From Microbacterium sp. K24 (GTDB taxonomy: Bacteria; Actinomycetota; Actinomycetes; Actinomycetales; Microbacteriaceae), in contig NZ_SSDJ01000126.1 of assembly GCF_004794465.1 (NCBI RefSeq), forward strand, positions 1 through 64,000: a DNA stretch of 64,000 bases, written 5' to 3'. This document shows, piece after piece, positions 6,993-13,832 of this stretch. Under the pieces are notes generated by a model. That model saw only the letters and a list, made by a program, of their open reading frames with translations, had not been told where the DNA came from and did no database searches. Position numbers and translations under genes: made by a program. The number at the start of each line of letters is the position of its first letter. The stretch's first letter is position 1.

Positions 6993-7436
6993 ATGGACGG
7001 AATCACCCTTCCCCCGCTCGACGTCGATGTGCCGCCGCAGGGCCTCACGATCGGCGACGTAGCGCATGCCACAGGGCTGAAGATCTCGACGCTCCGCTTC
7101 TACGAGCGCGAGGGGCTGATGCTCGACCCGACGCCTCGCGACGTCTCCGGACACCGGCGCTACGACGAGCACGACCTGGCCTGGATCGGCGGGCTGCTGA
7201 TGCTCCGCGCCACCGGCATGTCGGTCGCCGACATGCGAGCGCTCGCCGACCTGTCGCGCGAGCAGGGCACGGAGGGCGAAAGGCTCAGCATCCTGCAGTC
7301 GCATCGTGAGCGCGTGCTCGAGGAGATGGAGCGCACGCGCCGGCATCTCGAAGCACTGGACACCAAGATCGACGCGTACCGCGAGGTGATCGCGTCGCGC
7401 GGGCAGAAGGCTCGCACAGAAGGAGAGGACTCATGA
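6993..7436 (+). CDS. MerR family transcriptional regulator
   Basis: The 147-residue protein has the MerR winged HTH (TIGDVAHATGL, STLRFYEREGL, GHRRYDEHDLAWI; about residues 18-65), a linker, and a long C-terminal coiled-coil dimerisation helix (about 90-135). There is no Cys-based metal site, so an organic or redox signal is more likely than a metal. It overlaps the aldo/keto reductase gene by 4 nt (ATGA), and its own start sits right after a typical MerR-controlled promoter. It therefore probably activates itself and the reductase. Confidence 0.92.
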   Translation: MDGITLPPLDVDVPPQGLTIGDVAHATGLKISTLRFYEREGLMLDPTPRDVSGHRRYDEHDLAWIGGLLMLRATGMSVADMRALADLSREQGTEGERLSILQSHRERVLEEMERTRRHLEALDTKIDAYREVIASRGQKARTEGEDS

Positions 7437-8413
7437 AGCAATCGGCACTCGGCGACGGGCTCACCGTCTCATCGATCGGACTCGGAGCGATGGGCATGAG
7501 CGCCTTCTACGGTCCGACCGACGAGGCGGAGGCCATCGCCACCCTGCAGCACGCCGTCGACATCGGCGTGACGTTCATCGACACCGCAGAGGCGTACGGT
7601 CCGTTCGAGAACGAGAAGCTCATCGGACGAGCGCTCGGTTCTCGGCGCGACGAGATCACGATCGCGACGAAGGCGTCGTCGGAGACGGATGACGACGGCA
7701 CGGTCCACGGACGCAACGGCACCCCGGAGTACATCCGGCGGGCGTGCGAGCGGTCGCTTCGACACCTCGGGATGGACGTGATCGACCTCTACTACCTGCA
7801 CCGGGTCGATCCGAAGGTGCCGATCGAGGAGAGCGTCGGCGCGCTGGCCGACCTCGTGCGCGAAGGCAAGGTGCGGCATATCGGGCTATCTGAGGCTTCG
7901 GCTCCCACGCTGCGGCGGGCGCATGCGGTGCATCCAATCGCGGCCGTGCAGTCGGAGTTCTCGCTCTTCGCCCGGGACATGCTGCACAACGACGAGAAGG
8001 CGACCGCCGACGAGCTCGGCATCGGGGTAGTGGCGTTCTCTCCGCTCGGGCGCGGGACGCTGACCTCGGGAATCCGTTCGCTCGACGAGCTGGCGCCCGA
8101 AGATGCTAGGCGTGGACTGCCGCGCTTCCAACCCGAGGCCTTCGCGGCGAATCGCCGGCTGGTTGAAAGGGTGGAATCGGTGGCGCGCGAGAGGGGAGCG
8201 ACGGTCGCGCAGGTGGCGCTCGCGTGGGTGCTGTCGGAAGGCGTGGTGCCGATTCCCGGGACGCGGAAGAGGGCGCGGTTGGACGAGAACGCGGGGGCGG
8301 CGGAGATCGCGCTCAGCTACGAGGAGAGGATGCGGTTAGCGGATGCTGTGCCGGTGGCGGAGGTTGTGGGATCGCGGGATGGGATCGATGCGGAGGTGGG
8401 GGTGGACCGGTGA
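7433..8413 (+). CDS. Aldo/keto reductase
   Basis: The 326-residue TIM-barrel protein has the AKR signature elements: GLGAMGMSAFYG at the start, the catalytic Asp-Tyr region FIDTAEAYGPFENEKLIG (about 44-61), TKASSE for the catalytic Lys, and the IDLYYLHRVD strand with the catalytic His. It resembles the AKR13 group of NADPH-dependent carbonyl reductases. An AAGGAGAGG ribosome binding site lies inside the end of the MerR gene. Cotranscription with MerR suggests induction by a carbonyl or drug-like compound. The true substrate is unknown. Confidence 0.92.
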   Translation: MKQSALGDGLTVSSIGLGAMGMSAFYGPTDEAEAIATLQHAVDIGVTFIDTAEAYGPFENEKLIGRALGSRRDEITIATKASSETDDDGTVHGRNGTPEYIRRACERSLRHLGMDVIDLYYLHRVDPKVPIEESVGALADLVREGKVRHIGLSEASAPTLRRAHAVHPIAAVQSEFSLFARDMLHNDEKATADELGIGVVAFSPLGRGTLTSGIRSLDELAPEDARRGLPRFQPEAFAANRRLVERVESVARERGATVAQVALAWVLSEGVVPIPGTRKRARLDENAGAAEIALSYEERMRLADAVPVAEVVGSRDGIDAEVGVDR

Positions 8414-8466
8414 CGTGATGGTAGGGTCCGAAAATTGTGACCTCCGGACTCGCTCCAACAACTCTC

Positions 8467-10902
8467 TTAGTCGTCGAACAGTGTCGAAGCGACTCCATCG
8501 CTTGCTGGCAGCGGCATCACCGACAATTCAATTGCCGTACCGCGGTACTCTACGAACACATTGACGCCATTACTGACGGCATGGAATGAGTGTCGCTCGC
8601 CGAAAAGTGGGGGGACACACTGCAGTCGGATCTTGTCGCCGTCGTTCTTCACTTGCCAAGTAGACCGCCACGAGGGATCTTCATCGAAAAGAGTCGAAGT
8701 CTTCGCGCCTTTGGCATCGGCAGGTGCACCTGTTCGCAGAAGTACTGCACCCTCCCGGAAACCACCGCGTTGTTCACGTTTTTTGTTCTGAACGTCAAGA
8801 ATCTCCTCTGGGCTCACTCCCAGGGACGACCGGAGGCCATCTAAAACCTCCAACAAGTCTGCCATCTCTTCGACAGTGTCTTTCGCGCTCTGAGCTTGGA
8901 GCAATTCAATTGCCTCCTCGACCGCCTTGCGACGCAAACGTTGTGCGAGGTCAGCGCCCGTTGCGGTATAGGCAGTTGCTGATTCGCCCCCTGCAAGAAT
9001 CTTTTCGACGATCCCGTCGCGAACCAACTTATTGAATTGTATCGACTTCTCTTCCAATGTGTCGATGCAGCTCACAGTCACGCCCGCCCGCCGCAGCACA
9101 TAATAGGGATGCGCCAGTGAACTCCCGACCAATTCGACAGTCGCGTTGATGTCGTTGGCTTTTTCAGCCAAAACATCTACAAATCGATTGTCCCGAACAA
9201 ATTCAGGAAGGGGGCGTACTCGCAGCACGACGGGGCTGCCTGAAAGCTCGGACGCCACGATTCGCTGAAGATCCTCGATCGACCTGATGTCAATTCGAGT
9301 ACTCTGAGGAGAGACGGTTGGGGGTACGTCATCGAGGTCCACTGGAGCGGGCATGTGGAACCATGGTAGGTAGTAAGACGCTCGCCCGCGAACACCGATA
9401 AACCACATCACAAGGACTGATTCGCCGAGTTCATCTGCTAGTTGCCTGGATCCTTGGGCGACTGTTCGAAGCTCATCCTTGCTCATACTGGCCCGCCAGA
9501 TCCACTCCGTTGGTGAATCACGGTAAGTCCAACCCCGGTTCGCGTCCACATCGAGGAACGACGTCTTGGCGCTGACGCTGCGCCTAACGTCATCCGTATC
9601 TACGTTTACCCATCCTCGGTCATGAGGAAGCCAGGCAAGCCCATCAGCCAGGCCCCAGATACTGGCAACCGTAACCATCGGATCGTCGGGGCGGGCATGG
9701 ACCCATGCCGCGGCGCGCGAGGCAAGGAATCGGTGTGCCAGGAATGAGATGTCTTGGGGTCGATGCCCGTCCCTCATCAGGCCCGCGGTTGTGGACCTCA
9801 ACCAGTCGAATACCTCCGACGCGCTGATCGTCGTGCCAGTCTTCGGTAACATAACCAAATCTTGGCCGCCGCGGATATCCGTGCGCACCACGACGTGCCC
9901 TGAGCAAATTCTGCTGAGGTCCTCCTCCATGCCGGCAATGTCATCGCCGTCGGCGAGTGCCTGCATCACAGATCTGCCCTCTAGCCTCCACAAATCGGCC
10001 ACTGGGAGTCCGGAACGGGCGAATTCATCGAGAGCACTAGCCTTCGGCCATGAACTTAGCGGCGGACCCCCTTCACTCGGAGGTGTGCAGAGAGACCACA
10101 CCGTGAGGGCACCGGCGGGTACGTCGTCACCGATAGTAGGTGTCCAGGCGTCCCCTGGAGCCGGCCCCACTTGCGGCTCGACGGCGTCTGATTGGACGAT
10201 CCACACCCGCGCGCCGTCCCAAATCCATTCCAAGTGATATCGCACCTGATGTTTGCTGAGACGCTTCGCTACCGAGCGCAGTATCGATTCGACCTGCTTT
10301 CCGTTGGAGCAGAGGAGCGGTCCGTTGGGTGCCGGGTCAGCGCCATCGACCCTCCAACGGCCGGCGGCGGTGGCCCCCGTCCAACCGTCGTACTCTGAAA
10401 TCCAGAGATTCGCCTCGCGGCTGACTCGGTGCTCATTAGACAGGTGCCCTGAGGCACGGACCTCGATGAGTGGCTGTAAGAGAAAACCGAGGTCTATGTG
10501 GGCCTCGACGACTTCGCCCCAAAGACGTTCAATCGTCGTTTCGAGATCTGTTACATCGTTGTCAATCGATACTGATTCGAAGCGCCCTCGCTCATAGAGG
10601 TTTTCTGTTCGCGCGTTGCTTCGCACGTAGACGCGGCCGCTCGGCGAGGTGCTGGCGACCCGATTCAGAACTACCGCCGCGCCGGGGAGGTCAATCAGGA
10701 ATCCCTTGGCGATCTTGCCGGCCTTCTGCGAGGCATGAGCGGCCGGTAGGACAATGATTGTCTCCGGGTACCACTGTGGGCTCAGTTGGAGAAGTCCGCT
10801 AGCCTTACCGCCTGCGCTCCGCGGCTCAGCTAATGGTACGCCAATAGGCTGCAGCGACGGTGTTGCGGCAAGAATGTCTGACGAATTAGCTTGATCCGTC
10901 AC
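8467..10902 (-). CDS. PEP/pyruvate-binding domain protein fused to a MazG-like NTP pyrophosphohydrolase
   Basis: The 811-residue protein is a fusion. The N-terminal part (about 1-290) resembles the ATP-grasp PEP/pyruvate-binding domain of PPDK/PEP synthase, with GGKASGLL, RVYVRSNARTENL and a VRYHLEWIWDGARVWIVQSD-type strand. The middle is uncharacterised. Residues about 624-715 carry a MazG/PRA-PH-like core: FNKLVRDGIVEKI, KAVEEAIELLQA, EEMADLLEVL, KKREQRGGF. The GTG start has a good AGAGG site and overlaps the membrane-protein gene by 17 nt. The phosphohistidine and PEP domains of true PEP synthases are absent. Lower GC than its neighbours suggests acquisition. Its function is unknown. Confidence 0.8.
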   Translation of the reverse strand: MTDQANSSDILAATPSLQPIGVPLAEPRSAGGKASGLLQLSPQWYPETIIVLPAAHASQKAGKIAKGFLIDLPGAAVVLNRVASTSPSGRVYVRSNARTENLYERGRFESVSIDNDVTDLETTIERLWGEVVEAHIDLGFLLQPLIEVRASGHLSNEHRVSREANLWISEYDGWTGATAAGRWRVDGADPAPNGPLLCSNGKQVESILRSVAKRLSKHQVRYHLEWIWDGARVWIVQSDAVEPQVGPAPGDAWTPTIGDDVPAGALTVWSLCTPPSEGGPPLSSWPKASALDEFARSGLPVADLWRLEGRSVMQALADGDDIAGMEEDLSRICSGHVVVRTDIRGGQDLVMLPKTGTTISASEVFDWLRSTTAGLMRDGHRPQDISFLAHRFLASRAAAWVHARPDDPMVTVASIWGLADGLAWLPHDRGWVNVDTDDVRRSVSAKTSFLDVDANRGWTYRDSPTEWIWRASMSKDELRTVAQGSRQLADELGESVLVMWFIGVRGRASYYLPWFHMPAPVDLDDVPPTVSPQSTRIDIRSIEDLQRIVASELSGSPVVLRVRPLPEFVRDNRFVDVLAEKANDINATVELVGSSLAHPYYVLRRAGVTVSCIDTLEEKSIQFNKLVRDGIVEKILAGGESATAYTATGADLAQRLRRKAVEEAIELLQAQSAKDTVEEMADLLEVLDGLRSSLGVSPEEILDVQNKKREQRGGFREGAVLLRTGAPADAKGAKTSTLFDEDPSWRSTWQVKNDGDKIRLQCVPPLFGERHSFHAVSNGVNVFVEYRGTAIELSVMPLPASDGVASTLFDD

Positions 10903-11569
10903 GATTAACCTCTGGGGCGCCCTGGCTGCTGCCGCCACTAGCGCCGCCGGTTTTGGCGGTATTGGGCGACGTTGCTCCAGTCGCGGGTTTCGTCTTCTTT
11001 TCCATTCCAAGGCCTGACATTACGTTTTCGAGTGTGCTAAATGCGCGATCTGAAAAATAGCCGAAAACAATAGACAGGCCGAGGGCGCCAGCGGGGCTGC
11101 GCACAAGTTCGGGGCCGAAGAAGGGAAGCACGCCCGACGCGCACAGCAGGATGATAGTCAACGCGGCCCCCGCAGCGAGCAACGGCGTCGAGACGCGCCA
11201 AAGCCTACGATCTCGATTCCAGATGTTGCGAGCGACGGTGTGGTAGAGCCATTTCATGCTGAAGAGCGTGCCACCGAGAAAGCCGCCGAGGAAGGCCAAG
11301 AAATAGGGTGCGAGTGCCGCAGTGGCATGCCGCGGAAGGGGGATAAAATGGAGGTGGGTTTGAGTCACTACAGCCACGATGAGCGCCAAGGCTAGAACTA
11401 GATACGTCCAGATCAAGAAACCTTCGAATTGAATCGACTTTCTCGCGGCCGGTTCATATTTCGTCTGCCAGTCGCCCTCCGAACGTCCGTCCGTCGGCGC
11501 GGCCGGCGCGAAGGACGTTGCTTCTTCGCCAACCCGGACGTCTTCGTTGTCTTCAGGGATAGGGACCAT
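10886..11569 (-). CDS. Membrane protein of the HIT/PEP-binding operon
   Basis: The 227-residue protein has a polar N-terminal 45 residues, hydrophobic segments at about 51-68, 83-104 and 128-147, a possible fourth at 159-172 running into FGYFSDRAFSTLENVMSGL, and a disordered Gly/Ser/Thr-rich tail. I do not recognise the family. Its ATG follows the HIT gene stop by one nucleotide and its end overlaps the next gene, so the three are translationally coupled. It could anchor the complex at the membrane or act as an effector. Both roles are inference from context. Confidence 0.75.
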   Translation of the reverse strand: MVPIPEDNEDVRVGEEATSFAPAAPTDGRSEGDWQTKYEPAARKSIQFEGFLIWTYLVLALALIVAVVTQTHLHFIPLPRHATAALAPYFLAFLGGFLGGTLFSMKWLYHTVARNIWNRDRRLWRVSTPLLAAGAALTIILLCASGVLPFFGPELVRSPAGALGLSIVFGYFSDRAFSTLENVMSGLGMEKKTKPATGATSPNTAKTGGASGGSSQGAPEVNRDGSS

Positions 11570-11570
11570 G

Positions 11571-12185
11571 TTACGCTGCCGATTTTAGGGCGCGCCGAGT
11601 GGCCTCGACGATTTCCTCGTTCCCAGATTCTTTCCAATCCCAAATTGTCAAGCCGAGATGTGAGGCGATTGCTTTGCGTGCCACCTGGCTTGGTAGCCAG
11701 CGGTCGTGGATTACCCATCGGCCGCTCTCGTCTTCGACGTAGATGTAGTCCATCTCAGCGATCGGCTCGACTCGATCGTTAACCGGGGACCAGGGCGCCT
11801 CCGGCGATGCCAATTGATCGGTGATTGCGGTCCTCAGTGACATACGGACGGGAACCACGTGCATATGTGCGTGATCAACACCGCAAGCGGCCGGGCGTCC
11901 AGTCCCAGCGGAACCATGCTCGAACAGCACGGCGCGTCCGTAGCGCGATTCGACACGAGCCCGAACAGAAGCCAGAAGGAGATCAAAGGCGAGCCAATCA
12001 TCGGTCCGCAAGTCGGCTAGCGCCAGAACATGCTGCCGCGGAAAAACTATTGACCAACCCTCCACGAGCGCACCGAATGATGGAACCGCGAAACCCGCTT
12101 TCGACTCGACGATCGTGGTTTCGAACTTGTCGAGTTGGCAGTATCGGCACTGTGCGTCCGCCGAATGCATTGCTTGATGCTGCAC
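11571..12185 (-). CDS. HIT-family nucleotide hydrolase/transferase
   Basis: The 204-residue protein carries the histidine triad HAHMH (105-109, in CGVDHAHMHVVP) and an N-terminal CRYCQL zinc-binding pair typical of HIT proteins. HIT enzymes cleave nucleotidyl-phosphoramidates, dinucleoside polyphosphates or adenylylated substrates. The GTG start at 12185 is preceded by GAGGGG with 6-nt spacing. An internal ATG at 12170 is possible. It is the first gene of a tight three-gene operon with lower GC than its surroundings. The C-terminal 60 residues go beyond the usual HIT core and look like an added domain. Confidence 0.85.
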   Translation of the reverse strand: MQHQAMHSADAQCRYCQLDKFETTIVESKAGFAVPSFGALVEGWSIVFPRQHVLALADLRTDDWLAFDLLLASVRARVESRYGRAVLFEHGSAGTGRPAACGVDHAHMHVVPVRMSLRTAITDQLASPEAPWSPVNDRVEPIAEMDYIYVEDESGRWVIHDRWLPSQVARKAIASHLGLTIWDWKESGNEEIVEATRRALKSAA

Positions 12186-12350
12186 TGTGATCCCCTCAGT
12201 CCTGTTTGCGCGCAGGCAGCGAGTGGTGGCATCGGCTTGCGCTTTTCCAGCATAGAGGCTAGGGAGAGCGTCGTCGCGCTTCCTCGCGTGCTCTAGCTCG
12301 TTCGATCAGGCGCCGCGCGCACCGGGTCGCCGCGAGACCCGACGGTCGCC

Positions 12351-12851
12351 TCATGCCCATAGTCCCTTCCTCGGAGTCCGCCCTTCAGCAAACCGAGCCT
12401 GCGCCCGGTCTTGCCGCTTCCCGACCTCGACCAACTCCGTCGCCTTCGGCAGTCCCATCGACTTGGTCGACACGTACACGCTCTCCGCGCGGTCGACGAG
12501 GAAGGTCTCGTGCCAGATGCCGACCGCTCCCGGAGCTTTGCGCGCCATCTTGTTGAAGCGGGTCCAGGCGGGGCGGTGCTCCTGCGAGGGGCTGGACGCG
12601 TACGCGTAGAGCTTGTCAACTGATGACCAGTACTGCACGACGTAAGGTCCGCCGGATCCGAACAGCAGCTGGTAGCCGAGCATGCCCGAGTCGGGGTCGG
12701 TGGAGAGTTCGCGCAGCATCGGCGGCATCGAGAAGAAAGTGGGCAGCCACAGGTCGGGTCGCCGCCAGCGGTTGATCTGCATCCCGATGTGGAACACGAC
12801 GAGCTCGCCCTCGTGACGGTGGGTCATGCGGCCCGTGATGACCTTCGGCAT
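12351..12851 (-). CDS. DUF4188 domain-containing protein
   Basis: The 166-residue protein has the DUF4188 pattern: an early MTHRHEGELVVFHIGMQIN strand, WLPTFFSMPPMLREL, LLFGSGGPYVVQYW and a late GIWHETFLV. The domain is a dimeric alpha/beta-barrel-like fold found in putative monooxygenase or fenitrothion-type proteins. ATG 12851 follows GAGGAG with good spacing and is preferred over an ATG 12 codons upstream, which would fall in the operator region. It is divergent from a MerR-family gene with tandem operators between them, so it is the likely regulated target. Confidence 0.85.
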   Translation of the reverse strand: MPKVITGRMTHRHEGELVVFHIGMQINRWRRPDLWLPTFFSMPPMLRELSTDPDSGMLGYQLLFGSGGPYVVQYWSSVDKLYAYASSPSQEHRPAWTRFNKMARKAPGAVGIWHETFLVDRAESVYVSTKSMGLPKATELVEVGKRQDRAQARFAEGRTPRKGLWA

Positions 12852-12867
12852 GATGACTCCTCTTGAT

Positions 12868-12908
12868 TGGATAGTCTCACTATCCATAATGGATAGCGCT
12901 ACTATCTA
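12868..12908. promoter_or_regulatory. Tandem GGATAG-N5-CTATC(C/T) operators
   Basis: Two dyads lie side by side between the divergent DUF4188 and MerR genes: GGATAG-TCTCA-CTATCC and GGATAG-CGCTA-CTATCT. Equal half-site spacing and position make them the likely MerR-protein binding sites controlling both genes. Confidence 0.7.
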
Positions 12909-12923
12909 AGTCAAGAGGTGGCC

Positions 12924-13544
12924 ATGAGAATTTCCGAACTGTCAGCCCAGACGGGCGTGACCGTGCCAACGATCAAGTACTACCTGCGCGAGGGGCTGCT
13001 GCCCGAGGGTGAGCGCAGCGCGCCCACCCAGGCCGCGTACGGCGAGAAGCACGTAGAGCGGCTTCGAGTGATCCGGGCGCTGCTCGATGCGGGCGTGAGC
13101 ATCGCCGAGACGCGGCGGGTGCTGGCGGCACTGGATGATCCGCCGGAGAGTCCGCACGACCTGCTGGGAACCGCGCATGCGGCGATCACTCCGCCGCTGG
13201 ACGAAGCGCTGGATCTGACCGAGGCCGAGCGGCTAGCTGAAGGGCTCGGCTGGAAGCCCGGGATGTGTGACCCGGCGGTCCTGAGCGCGGTGGCCCGGGC
13301 GCTGGAGGGACTAGAGAACGCGGGGTTCGTCGTGCCGGATGCGGCGATGGCGGAGTACCTCGCGAGCACGCGACGGATCGCGAATGCCGAGATCGCCGGG
13401 GTGCCGAAGGAGTCCGCGGAGGCTGCGGTGCGGTACGTCGTGCTGGGGTCGGTGCTGGTGGAGCCGTTGTTGCTGGCGTTGCGGCGGGTGGCGCAGCAGG
13501 TGAGCTCGGGGGAGAGATTTGGCGGGGGCGGAACTAGCGCTTGA
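12924..13544 (+). CDS. MerR-like transcriptional regulator
   Basis: The 206-residue protein has an N-terminal MerR winged HTH (RISELSAQTGVTVPTIKYYLREGLLPEG, then AAYGEKHVERLRVI) and a helical C-terminal domain with VLSAVARALEGLENAG, unlike the simple coiled coil of metal sensors. ATG 12924 follows AAGAGG with suitable spacing; GTG 12918 is an alternative. It is divergent from the DUF4188 gene across tandem operators. Its last codons overlap the end of a DUF2075 pseudogene on the other strand by about 11 bp. Confidence 0.88.
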   Translation: MRISELSAQTGVTVPTIKYYLREGLLPEGERSAPTQAAYGEKHVERLRVIRALLDAGVSIAETRRVLAALDDPPESPHDLLGTAHAAITPPLDEALDLTEAERLAEGLGWKPGMCDPAVLSAVARALEGLENAGFVVPDAAMAEYLASTRRIANAEIAGVPKESAEAAVRYVVLGSVLVEPLLLALRRVAQQVSSGERFGGGGTSA

Positions 13545-13825
13545 GCGCCGCGGCCAGACGCTCTCTCAGCCCTGGGGCATACACGTAGACGAACGTTCCA
13601 CGCATCTCACGCGACAACAGCACGCCGTAGATGTCCTGATGAACGTCAACAGATCATCGTCCCCGAACGCATCCTTCAGGTGCCCGGTGTTCTCCTTGCC
13701 TTCTTGTCGCGATAGCTCTCGCGATCCGCGCCGGTCGCCGGTCGCCGGTTGCTAGGTGGAGGCGGAGGTCCGGTCCGATGATGACCCCGGTATAGTTCAG
13801 GTCGTAGCCCTGCACGGTGTGGCTG
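13534..13825 (-). pseudogene. C-terminal remnant of a DUF2075 (helicase-like) protein, frameshifted
   Basis: Three-frame reading of the minus strand recovers HTVQGYDLNYTGVIIGPDL, then DRESYRDKKA, then ENTGHLKDAFGDDDLLTFIR, and finally IYGVLLSREMRGTFVYVY followed by a stop. These are the consecutive landmarks of the DUF2075 C-terminal region, but they are split over different frames, so at least two frameshifts exist. The first segment begins 12 bp from the Res stop codon. The rest of the gene is missing, apparently replaced by the defence operon. The reading frame is dead. Confidence 0.85.
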
Positions 13826-13832
13826 CATCTTG

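Noticed and set aside
8467..11010. ATG 11010 as start of the PEP-binding protein
   Set aside because: It would overlap the membrane-protein gene by 125 bp with a basic, non-conserved leader. GTG 10902 has an AGAGG site and a 17-nt overlap.
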